A stretch of 6,662 bases of DNA from Gammaproteobacteria bacterium. GTDB taxonomy: Bacteria > Pseudomonadota > Gammaproteobacteria > BMS3Bbin11. Under the pieces are notes generated by a model. It was not told the DNA's origin and did not search any database. It saw only the letters and a list, made by a program, of their open reading frames with translations. Of this stretch, positions 1 to 6,063 are shown piece by piece. The translations under genes were made by a program, and so were the position numbers. The stretch's first letter is position 1. Each line of letters opens with the position of its first letter. The stretch is from assembly GCA_030636465.1 (NCBI GenBank), contig DAOVWW010000083.1, positions 1-6,662 of the forward strand. Direction: 5' to 3'.

Positions 1-560
1 GTATTGATTTGAGTGACCAGTACATTGATGCTGCTGAAAGATTAACGAAATTACTAAACATGGAGGAAAGTGTAAGGTTTCATGCGGCCAGCGCACTTGA
101 TTTGCCGTTTGAAGAAAATACTTTTGACGGTGTCTGGTCAATACAGATGAATATGAATATTGATGACAAACTGTCGTGGTTAAAGGAGGTTTATCGTGTA
201 CTTAAGCCCGGCAGATCTGCTGTCCTATATGAGGTCTGTGGCCATAAAAATACACCACTTTATTTCCCAGTGCCCTGGGCACAGGATAGTTCTATGAGTT
301 ATCTGGTGCCTCCAGAGTCATTTCGTAATGTTATAGCATCAGCTGGTTTTGAAATTGAGGTCTGGAATGACAAGACAGATCTTGCACAACAGGCATTTTC
401 ACATATGACGGAACCTGTAGGTGAACAGGAGCTACCTGAGTTGGGTGTGCATCTTCTGGTTGGAAATGACATCCGGACCAAGGCCTATAATCTACATCGT
501 AACCTGGATGAAGAGCGCGTCAGTCTAATTGAAACCGTTGCTATTAAACCCGGCAGTTAA
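1..560 (+). CDS. Class I SAM-dependent methyltransferase (5' end missing)
   Basis: The gene begins before the window, and the reading frame starts at base 3. A TTG at base 9 could be read as a start, but the preceding in-frame codons complete the family motif GIDLS, the end of strand 2 that holds the SAM ribose. The glycine-rich motif I should therefore lie just upstream. Visible next are the LPF..NTFDGVW strand-4 region (Methyltransf_11 type), the segment MNMNIDDK, a YRVLKPG helix and turn (KPGR in place of the usual KPGG), and a later FPVPWAQ segment. This pattern recalls small-molecule methyltransferases of the sarcosine/dimethylglycine type, but the substrate cannot be read from the sequence. 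The protein is probably a soluble cytoplasmic enzyme. It is followed after 36 bases by the HIT gene on the same strand, so the two may be co-transcribed. The fold is secure; the specificity is unknown. Confidence 0.85.
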   Translation, partial: IDLSDQYIDAAERLTKLLNMEESVRFHAASALDLPFEENTFDGVWSIQMNMNIDDKLSWLKEVYRVLKPGRSAVLYEVCGHKNTPLYFPVPWAQDSSMSYLVPPESFRNVIASAGFEIEVWNDKTDLAQQAFSHMTEPVGEQELPELGVHLLVGNDIRTKAYNLHRNLDEERVSLIETVAIKPGS

Positions 561-596
561 TAGATAAATAAAAATATTGATTAACAATTCCACGCT

Positions 597-1010
597 ATGC
601 TTGATCCACGGCTAAGGAAGGATACCTTTCAGTTAGGGCGGCTGGATGGCAGCTGCTTATTATTAATGCGCAATGCATTGTTTCCCTGGTTTGTTCTGGT
701 CCCAGACACAAGCGAAGTCGAGTTTCATAAGCTAAGCTGGAAAATGCAGAAAAAAGTACTTAAGCAAGTAAATCATGTGTCACATTTCATTGAAGAAAAT
801 TACAAAATAGATAAGATAAATATTGGGGCAATTGGTAATGTTGTTTCACAAATGCATATACATATAGTTGGCAGGAGTAAAGGTGATATTTGTTGGCCGG
901 ATGTGGTCTGGGGTGTGAAGGATTTTAAACAATATGAACCAGATCAGCTTGAGAGTATTAAAATGAAAATAATTCACTATTTTAAGGACAGTATTCAATT
1001 GCAAGATTGA
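597..1010 (+). CDS. HIT-family nucleotide-binding hydrolase/transferase
   Basis: This is a 137-residue single-domain histidine-triad protein. The N-terminal LDPRLRKDT and the strand ending LVP fit the proteobacterial HIT subfamily. The triad region is S84-Q85-M86-H87-I88-H89-I90-V91-G92-R93, preceded by G80-N81 and followed by WPDVVWG (100-106). The first His of the classical H-x-H-x-H triad is Gln85. By alignment H87 is the expected nucleophile, which attacks a nucleotide alpha-phosphate in known HIT enzymes. Dinucleotide polyphosphates or adenylated compounds are plausible substrates, but the actual one is unknown. The ATG at 597 is the only sensible start because an in-frame TAA lies at 582. 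No clear Shine-Dalgarno sequence precedes it, so translation may be weak or depend on the upstream gene. The coding sequence is more AT-rich by eye than tdh and kbl. Confidence 0.85.
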   Translation: MLDPRLRKDTFQLGRLDGSCLLLMRNALFPWFVLVPDTSEVEFHKLSWKMQKKVLKQVNHVSHFIEENYKIDKINIGAIGNVVSQMHIHIVGRSKGDICWPDVVWGVKDFKQYEPDQLESIKMKIIHYFKDSIQLQD

Positions 1011-1022
1011 TTTTATTATAAA
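994..1022 (+). promoter_or_regulatory. Possible sigma70-type promoter for tdh-kbl
   Basis: TTCAAT (994-999) and TATAAA (1017-1022) are separated by 17 bases. The -10 matches consensus at five of six positions and the -35 at only three. It overlaps the 3' end of the HIT gene and would start transcription near 1029, about 60 bases before the tdh start codon. The region is AT-rich, so a chance match is possible. Confidence 0.3.
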
Positions 1023-1075
1023 GTAAATAAAGTGACGATCTATGGCAAGCCTGCATCGGAAGGTACAGCAAAGAT

Positions 1076-1093
1076 ATGAGAAATACACAATGA
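1076..1093 (+). other. Possible five-codon leader mini-ORF overlapping the tdh start
   Basis: ATG at 1076 opens Met-Arg-Asn-Thr-Gln followed by TGA at 1091-1093. The stop overlaps the tdh ATG (1090-1092) in an ATGA arrangement. A good ribosome-binding sequence, GGAAGG (1058-1063), lies 12 bases upstream of this ATG, whereas the tdh start has only a weak GAG (1078-1080). Ribosomes ending on the mini-ORF could restart on tdh. This is inference from layout only, and so short an ORF can easily arise by chance. Confidence 0.2.
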
Positions 1094-2127
1094 AAGCATT
1101 AGTGAAGAAATATGAAAAAGAAGGCCTGTGGCTGGAAGATGTCGCTGTTCCTGAAGTGGGAAATAATGACGTACTGATTAAGATACAAAAGACCGCTATA
1201 TGTGGAACCGATATACATATTTATAACTGGGATGAATGGGCGCAAAAAACCATCCCGGTACCAATGACAATAGGTCATGAGTTTGCCGGTGTGGTTGCTG
1301 AAATGGGGGCAAATGTTGAAGGACTAAACATTGGCGATGTGGTTTCAGGTGAGGGGCATATTGTCTGTGAAAGGTGCCGTAACTGTCTCGCAGGCAGACG
1401 GCATTTGTGTCCAAATACAATCGGTGTAGGTGTGAATAGAACTGGAAGCTTTGCCGAGTATCTCGCTATACCTGCCAAAAATGTATTTCGCCCCAATACA
1501 GAAATATCTACTGAGGTACTGGCGTGTTTTGATCCATACGGCAATGCCGTCCATACCGCTCTTTCTTTTAATATGGTTGGTGAGGACATTCTAATCACCG
1601 GTGCCGGTCCGATAGGAATTATGGCCGCAATGGTTGCAGCACATTGTGGGGCTCGAAATATTGTCATTACTGACCTTAACGACTACAGGCTAAATTTACT
1701 TAAAGAAATCGTACCCACAGCAATTCCTCTCAATGTTAATGATGGTCCAATAAGTCGAGAGTTTATGCAAAGCCTGGGTATTCTTGAAGGATTTGATGTG
1801 GGAATGGAAATGTCTGGATCGCCACATGCATTTAGGGATATGCTGAGCAAAATGATTAATGGTGGCAGTATCGCGATGTTGGCTATTATGCCAAATGGTA
1901 CAGGTATAGACTGGGATCAGGTGGTCTTTAAGGGTTTGAACATAAAAGGCATTTACGGTAGAGAGATATTTGAAACCTGGTATAAGGGGGTAATGATGGT
2001 ACAAAGTGGCATCCCCTTAGAAAAAATAATTACACACAGGTTTCATTACACGGATTTTCAAAAAGGATTTGATGTAATGCGTTCAGGGCAATCGGGGAAA
2101 GTTATACTGGATTGGGAAACAATATGA
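1090..2127 (+). CDS. tdh: L-threonine 3-dehydrogenase
   Basis: Zinc-dependent medium-chain dehydrogenase that oxidises L-threonine with NAD+ to 2-amino-3-ketobutyrate, the first step of threonine breakdown to glycine. With the start at 1090 the protein has 345 residues, close to E. coli Tdh at 341, and begins MKAL as that family does. An in-frame ATG at 1042 would add 16 residues that I do not recognise as part of the family. Catalytic-zinc ligands C38, H63 and E64 are present, as is T40 beside C38. The structural-zinc cysteines C93, C96, C99 and C107 are all intact. The Rossmann motif GAGPIG is at 171-176, with the NAD-selecting acid D195 in VITD. The C-terminal HRF...[16 protein letters not shown] segment is typical of Tdh. 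The stop overlaps the kbl start by 4 bases, indicating translational coupling. The order tdh then kbl is the reverse of the E. coli kbl-tdh operon. Confidence 0.96.
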   Translation: MKALVKKYEKEGLWLEDVAVPEVGNNDVLIKIQKTAICGTDIHIYNWDEWAQKTIPVPMTIGHEFAGVVAEMGANVEGLNIGDVVSGEGHIVCERCRNCLAGRRHLCPNTIGVGVNRTGSFAEYLAIPAKNVFRPNTEISTEVLACFDPYGNAVHTALSFNMVGEDILITGAGPIGIMAAMVAAHCGARNIVITDLNDYRLNLLKEIVPTAIPLNVNDGPISREFMQSLGILEGFDVGMEMSGSPHAFRDMLSKMINGGSIAMLAIMPNGTGIDWDQVVFKGLNIKGIYGREIFETWYKGVMMVQSGIPLEKIITHRFHYTDFQKGFDVMRSGQSGKVILDWETI

Positions 2128-3320
2128 GTTTCAGTAGCGCACAAAAGAGCATTGCTGCAGACCTTGAAGAAATTAAAAAGGCCGGGTTATGGAAAACAGA
2201 ACGTGTGATCGCCTCTGAACAGAAGAATGACATTACCCTTGCTGATGGTAGCGAGGTAGTCAATATGTGTGCAAACAATTACCTTGGGCTAGCGAACAAC
2301 CAGGAAGTAATCAAAGCAGCCAAAGACAGTTATCAGCAGTGGGGTTTCGGCTTATCCTCCGTACGATTTATTTGTGGCACGCAGACTATACATAAAACAC
2401 TGGAAGATAAGGTAAGCAAGTTCCTCGGCATGGACGATACAATTCTTTATGCTGCTTGTTTTGATGCCAATACGGGACTTTTTGAAACGATACTAAATAA
2501 TGAAGATGCTGTTATTTCAGATGAATTGAACCATGCCTCAATTATTGACGGTGTGCGTTTATGTAAAGCCGCACGTTTTCGTTACAAAAATAATGACATG
2601 CAGGACCTGGAGGAAAAATTGAAAGAGGCGCGTTCAGCGGGAGCACGCCGGATATTAATTACTACGGATGGCGTATTTTCTATGGATGGGACTGTCGCGC
2701 AGCTGGATAAAATTTGCGACCTTGCTGATAAGTATGATGCGATGGTGCACCATGATGATTGCCATGCTGTTGGTTTCATGGGCAAAACAGGCCGCGGGAT
2801 ACATGAATATTGCGGTGTTATGGATCGAGTCGACATAATTACTGGAACGTTTGGTAAGGCGCTAGGCGGTGCCTCCGGAGGATATACCTCTGCACGTAAA
2901 GAAATTGTAGAATTGCTACGGCAGCGATCACGACCATACCTTTTTTCAAATACAGTTGCGCCGGCGATTTGTGCAGCAAGTATAAAAGTTTTAGAGATGC
3001 TAGCTGGATCGACAGATTTGCGAGATCGCCTACATGAAAATACCCAGTACTTCAGGAAAGGCATGAAAGATGCCGGGTTTGCAATTTCCGATGGTGATCA
3101 TCCCATTGTTCCCGTTATGCTAGGCGATGCAGTGCTGGCTCAAAAAATGTCACAGAAATTATTAGAACGTGGAATCTATGCAGTTGGATTCTTTTTTCCG
3201 GTAGTAGCAAAAGGTAAGGCGAGAATACGTACACAGATATCAGCAGCGCATACTAAAGAAGATCTGGATAAAGCCATATCAGCTTTTGCTGTAACCTATG
3301 CAGAGCTAGTTACTCAATAA
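2124..3320 (+). CDS. kbl: 2-amino-3-ketobutyrate CoA ligase (glycine C-acetyltransferase)
   Basis: PLP-dependent alpha-oxoamine synthase that cleaves 2-amino-3-ketobutyrate with CoA to glycine and acetyl-CoA, consuming the unstable Tdh product. The ATG at 2124 gives 398 residues, the same length as E. coli Kbl, and overlaps the tdh stop as ATGA. A TTG at 2112 in the same frame is a less likely start. A weak GGGA (2114-2117) precedes the chosen start. The Schiff-base lysine is K245 in [11 protein letters not shown]137 in [12 protein letters not shown] should stack on the PLP ring, and D211 and H214 in [10 protein letters not shown] are the expected cofactor contacts. R369 in ARIRTQ is the substrate-carboxylate arginine. 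In place of the family's usual hydrophobic pair before the DD, this protein has H209-H210, which is unusual. All key catalytic residues are otherwise present. No terminator is visible after the stop. Confidence 0.97.
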   Translation: MSFSSAQKSIAADLEEIKKAGLWKTERVIASEQKNDITLADGSEVVNMCANNYLGLANNQEVIKAAKDSYQQWGFGLSSVRFICGTQTIHKTLEDKVSKFLGMDDTILYAACFDANTGLFETILNNEDAVISDELNHASIIDGVRLCKAARFRYKNNDMQDLEEKLKEARSAGARRILITTDGVFSMDGTVAQLDKICDLADKYDAMVHHDDCHAVGFMGKTGRGIHEYCGVMDRVDIITGTFGKALGGASGGYTSARKEIVELLRQRSRPYLFSNTVAPAICAASIKVLEMLAGSTDLRDRLHENTQYFRKGMKDAGFAISDGDHPIVPVMLGDAVLAQKMSQKLLERGIYAVGFFFPVVAKGKARIRTQISAAHTKEDLDKAISAFAVTYAELVTQ

Positions 3321-3463
3321 CAATCAAAAGCCTAAATTATCTATGAAATGTTTTTTGGTGGCAGTGAAAAGAAGGGTATGAGGATTAGTCAATTCAGGAG
3401 TAACAACCGGGTTGACTGACCTTTAATTGGTAGTAGTAGAAGACAGCGACAGGGAGAGATTAG
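3321..3463 (+). promoter_or_regulatory. Intergenic leader with short inverted repeats and a weak promoter candidate
   Basis: This 143-base gap holds no credible gene. AGTCAAT (3387-3393) can pair with GTTGACT (3411-3417), with one G-T pair. CAACC (3404-3408) can pair with GGTTG (3410-3414), and CAATT (3390-3394) with AATTG (3425-3429). These share bases, so they exclude one another. TTGACT (3412-3417) is a good -35 hexamer, but the best -10 at 16-base spacing is the poor TAGTAG (3434-3439). A T-run at 3350-3356 has no GC-rich stem before it, so it is not a convincing terminator for kbl. The downstream end carries the strong ribosome-binding site AGGGAGAG (3451-3458) of the next gene. Confidence 0.3.
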
Positions 3464-4486
3464 ATGGCAGAAAATCAATCACTATTTCACGACTTATCTG
3501 ACGTAGAGTTAGCGGATATGCAATCTTGCTCAATAATAAAAAATTTCAGTGCTAATGAAATAATATTCAATGAAGGTGATGTGCTGGATTCATTTTATAT
3601 AATTGAATCAGGTTCGGTTTCTATTCAAATAGATAAATCCGGACAAAGTGAGCAGGTTTGTAAACTAAATAAAGGCGATTATTTTGGTGAGATGGCGATC
3701 TTTACCAAAGCAAAGCGGACAGCTACTGCCGTCACTATTGGTGATGCAGTGTTGCGATGCGTTACTAAAGATGTGTTTCTTTCATTTATAAAATCGCACC
3801 CGGTGATAGAGGAGAAAATTAATCTTGTTCTTGCAAAGAGAAATGAAGAGCTTTCACTGAAAGAGAACCTGATGGGTGCAACAGGATTAAATGCAAAGAA
3901 ATTACACGTTAGCATAAAGGGTGACCCATCATTAAGAGAATCCGCTTTTATGCGGGAGCGTTATGAAAGCGTAGTAGATAAGATGCTGCCGGAGTTGCAG
4001 TCTAGCTTACAGGAGCTGTTACTTAATAGATGTATTTACCGTTTGTTTATTAATATGAACAGTGGTGAGGTGCGTACGTATTCAATTTTTAATCCCTTAA
4101 ATGAAGACATTCACACGGCAAACAAGCTAGTGAGTAAGTCCTACATAGAAAGGCATTTCCCTGTCATTTCATATGAGGATAAAGAGAAATATATAAAACG
4201 ATTGTTTAATTTTATCTTAACAGATGAATTATTTAAGAAAATACCCGATCACTTTCAAAATATATTTAATAAGTCTAATGCGGACTGGCAGGCTGTGACG
4301 GCTGAAGAAATTATTAATGTGATTTCAAAGCTCTCCACACTACGAAGTATAGAGTGTTTTTATTTGCGGAATATCAGTATAAGCATTGTTCAGGATGCTA
4401 TAAGGATGCAGTTTAATTGTGATGGTACTCATATTGTAAGTTCTGAGGATTATAAGCAGTTTCTTAAAGATAATGTAGACGAGTAA
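3464..4486 (+). CDS. Cyclic-nucleotide-binding domain protein with unknown C-terminal region
   Basis: This 340-residue protein has a CAP_ED/cNMP-binding domain at about residues 8-125. The first strands read FSANEIIFNEGD and YIIESGSVSIQI. The phosphate-binding cassette lies at about 71-90, with F74-G75-E76 and R85-T86-A87. Glu and Arg at these places are the residues that hold the ribose and cyclic phosphate, so real cAMP or cGMP binding is plausible. No helix-turn-helix follows, so this is not a CRP/FNR transcription factor. No kinase, cyclase or transmembrane segment is visible either. Residues 140-340 form a mixed, fairly charged region that I do not recognise, including LNRCIYRLFINMNSGEVRTY and a tail ending FLKDNVDE. 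The start is fixed by an in-frame TAG directly before the ATG and a strong AGGGAGAG site 5 bases upstream. The gene is more AT-rich by eye than its neighbours. It converges on the ATPase gene with 3 bases between stops. Confidence 0.85.
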   Translation: MAENQSLFHDLSDVELADMQSCSIIKNFSANEIIFNEGDVLDSFYIIESGSVSIQIDKSGQSEQVCKLNKGDYFGEMAIFTKAKRTATAVTIGDAVLRCVTKDVFLSFIKSHPVIEEKINLVLAKRNEELSLKENLMGATGLNAKKLHVSIKGDPSLRESAFMRERYESVVDKMLPELQSSLQELLLNRCIYRLFINMNSGEVRTYSIFNPLNEDIHTANKLVSKSYIERHFPVISYEDKEKYIKRLFNFILTDELFKKIPDHFQNIFNKSNADWQAVTAEEIINVISKLSTLRSIECFYLRNISISIVQDAIRMQFNCDGTHIVSSEDYKQFLKDNVDE

Positions 4487-4494
4487 GTCTTACT
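4482..4494. other. Convergent stop-codon junction with a 13-bp palindrome
   Basis: AGTAAG-T-CTTACT is a perfect inverted repeat with six-base arms and a one-base centre. It contains the TAA of the cyclic-nucleotide-binding gene (4484-4486) and the TAA of the minus-strand ATPase gene (4490-4492). The single-base centre cannot form a normal RNA hairpin loop, and there is no T-run, so it is not a rho-independent terminator. The symmetry may simply reflect two facing TAA stops in similar contexts. Confidence 0.5.
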
Positions 4495-5965
4495 TTCCGC
4501 GCAAAAACGATCCCAGGATACCGCGTAGAAATTTGCCACCTTCTCTTCCAAGGCTGGTGCCTATAGATCGTGCCGCACTTTTTATCATTGCTTCTGACCA
4601 GCTTTGACGACTGGATGAGCGCCTTTTTGATGAAGGTGTTTTTTGACTGTTTTCTTTCTGTGCATCCTCTGCAGCTTTTTGAGCCCGTTTCTTGAGTAGT
4701 TCGTAGGCTGATTCCCGATCGATGGCTACATCGTATTTACCATTGAAGGGAGAGCGCTTTATCTGCTCTTTGCGTTCATCTGCTGATAGTGGGCCCATTT
4801 GTGATTCAGGTGGACGTATCATTACCCTTTCAACAATTGTAGGGCTGCCTTTTGCATCAAGCGTTGAGACCAGGGCCTCGCCAATTCCTAATTCAGTGAT
4901 TACCTGTTTAGTATCCAGATCAGGGTTAGGTCTAAAGTTTTCTGCGACGGCTTTGATGGCCTTTCTGTCTTTTGGCGTAAAGGCACGCAGTGCATGCTGG
5001 ATACGCAGGCCAAGCTGACCAAGTACATCTTCAGGGATGTCCAATGGGCTTTGCGATATAAAGTATATACCAACCCCTTTGGAGCGAATCAGGCGGACTA
5101 CCTGTTCCACCTTGTCCAGTAAAGGTTTGGGTGCCTGGTCAAAGAGAAGATGAGCCTCATCAAAAAAGAATACAAGTTTAGGTCGGTCGGAATCTCCCAC
5201 TTCGGGCAATTCCTCAAAAAGTTCAGACAGTAACCATAACAGGAAGGTTGCATAAAGCCTGGGTGAGCCGGAAATGAGTTTAGTAACATCCATGATGCTG
5301 ATGACACCGTTGCCCGAAAAGTCAGTTTTCATCAGATCTTCTATGCTAGCTGCAGGCTCTCCAAAAAAGAACTCTGCACGCTGCTCTTCCAGTACCAGCA
5401 GGCGTCGCTGAATAGCCCCTATGCTTGCACTTGACAGGTTTCCATACTCAGACTTTAGTTCTTTTCCATTGTCGCCCATCCAGATCAGCATTGACCGCAG
5501 ATCCTTGAGGTCCAGAATTAACCATTCATTCTCATCAGCAATACGAAAGGCGCTATAAAGAATGCCAGTTTGAGTGTCATTAAGTTCCAGTAAGGTAGAT
5601 AGCAACAATGGGCCGAGTTCTGAAACGGTTGTCCTGAACGGGTGGCCCAGGTCACCAAATAAATCCCAGAAAACAGTTGGGTAGGGTCTGGCCTGGTAGT
5701 CTTCTATATTGATGAGTGATACGCGCTCATCAATTTTTTTGTGTGGTTTGCCTGCTTTGGACAGGCCAGAAAGGTCACCTTTGACATCGGCCATAAAGAC
5801 CGGCACACCAAGCTTTGAAAATCCTTCGGCAAGAATCTGCAGGGTAACGGTTTTTCCGGTACCGGTGGCACCAGCAATGAGGCCATGACGGTTAGCCATG
5901 GCAGCATTCATATTTATCTGACCTGCTTCATTGCCGCCAATTAGCAGTTGCGTAATCTCATCCAT
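4490..5965 (-). CDS. yjgR: HerA-like/DUF853 P-loop ATPase (YjgR family)
   Basis: This 491-residue cytoplasmic ATPase resembles E. coli YjgR (about 500 residues) along its whole length. It belongs to the HerA/FtsK-like branch of P-loop ATPases and is annotated as a helicase-like protein of uncertain role. The conserved N-terminal block MANRHGLIAGATGTGKT contains Walker A at 32-39 (K38, T39). MADVKGDLSGL follows at about 58-68. Walker B is LVFFFDEAH (264-272) with D269 and E270. RLIRSKGVG (291-299) carries likely arginine-finger residues, and YFISQSP (301-307) is the sensor-like glutamine strand. Next come HALRAFTPKD and a charged, Ser/Lys/Gln-rich linker (about 425-455), ending in a Gly/Arg-rich tail like that of YjgR. 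The ATG at 5965 is preceded on the minus strand by AAGG (5976-5973) with 7-base spacing. It is divergent from msrA. The family assignment is secure; the biological role is not known. Confidence 0.94.
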   Translation of the reverse strand: MDEITQLLIGGNEAGQINMNAAMANRHGLIAGATGTGKTVTLQILAEGFSKLGVPVFMADVKGDLSGLSKAGKPHKKIDERVSLINIEDYQARPYPTVFWDLFGDLGHPFRTTVSELGPLLLSTLLELNDTQTGILYSAFRIADENEWLILDLKDLRSMLIWMGDNGKELKSEYGNLSSASIGAIQRRLLVLEEQRAEFFFGEPAASIEDLMKTDFSGNGVISIMDVTKLISGSPRLYATFLLWLLSELFEELPEVGDSDRPKLVFFFDEAHLLFDQAPKPLLDKVEQVVRLIRSKGVGIYFISQSPLDIPEDVLGQLGLRIQHALRAFTPKDRKAIKAVAENFRPNPDLDTKQVITELGIGEALVSTLDAKGSPTIVERVMIRPPESQMGPLSADERKEQIKRSPFNGKYDVAIDRESAYELLKKRAQKAAEDAQKENSQKTPSSKRRSSSRQSWSEAMIKSAARSIGTSLGREGGKFLRGILGSFLRGK

Positions 5966-6016
5966 TTAATAACCTTGTTAGGAGTAATGTTGCTGGATTT
6001 ATATATAGGAAACCTG

Positions 6017-6035
6017 CAATGGTATGATACCGTTG
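6017..6035. promoter_or_regulatory. Operator-like 19-bp dyad in the yjgR-msrA spacer
   Basis: CAATGGTAT-G-ATACCGTTG has nine-base arms about a single central base. Eight of nine pairs match, and the exception is T6020 against G6032. The inner GGTAT/ATACC is perfect. It covers the predicted -10 of msrA, the classic position for a repressor site, and lies upstream of the minus-strand ATPase gene. I cannot assign it to a known regulator family. Confidence 0.5.
6020..6028 (+). promoter_or_regulatory. Extended -10 promoter for msrA
   Basis: TGGTATGAT fits the extended -10 form TGnTATAAT with one mismatch. The -35 position 17-18 bases upstream is only AT-rich (around 5999-6005), which is normal for extended -10 promoters. 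Transcription would start near 6035, giving an untranslated leader of roughly 30 bases with AGGA at 6044-6047. No well-matched promoter was found for the opposite ATPase gene, although TATATA/TATAAA sequence at 5998-6007 on the minus strand could supply a -10. Confidence 0.45.
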
Positions 6036-6063
6036 AATTAATCAGGAATCTCTGTTTAATTCT

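Noticed and set aside
200..556. Similar CCCGGCAG stretches near 207 and 550 as a direct repeat
   Set aside because: Both are short and arise from coding Lys-Pro-Gly within the methyltransferase; there is no sign of a repeat element.
1042..1089. Upstream in-frame ATG extending Tdh by 16 residues
   Set aside because: The extra residues do not match the Tdh family, while the ATG at 1090 begins with MKAL exactly as E. coli Tdh and puts all zinc ligands at the family positions.
2112..2123. TTG start adding four residues to Kbl
   Set aside because: The ATG at 2124 gives the family length of 398 and a standard ATGA overlap with the tdh stop.
2872..2881. Perfect palindrome CCTCCGGAGG containing a GGAGG ribosome-binding-like sequence
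   Set aside because: It encodes conserved Kbl residues (Ala-Ser-Gly-Gly) and no start codon follows at a suitable distance.
2582..3064. Open frame of 160 codons on the minus strand
   Set aside because: It is antisense to the well-supported kbl gene and shows no motif of its own.
3321..3360. T-run after kbl as a possible rho-independent terminator
   Set aside because: No GC-rich stem precedes the six Ts at 3351-3356.
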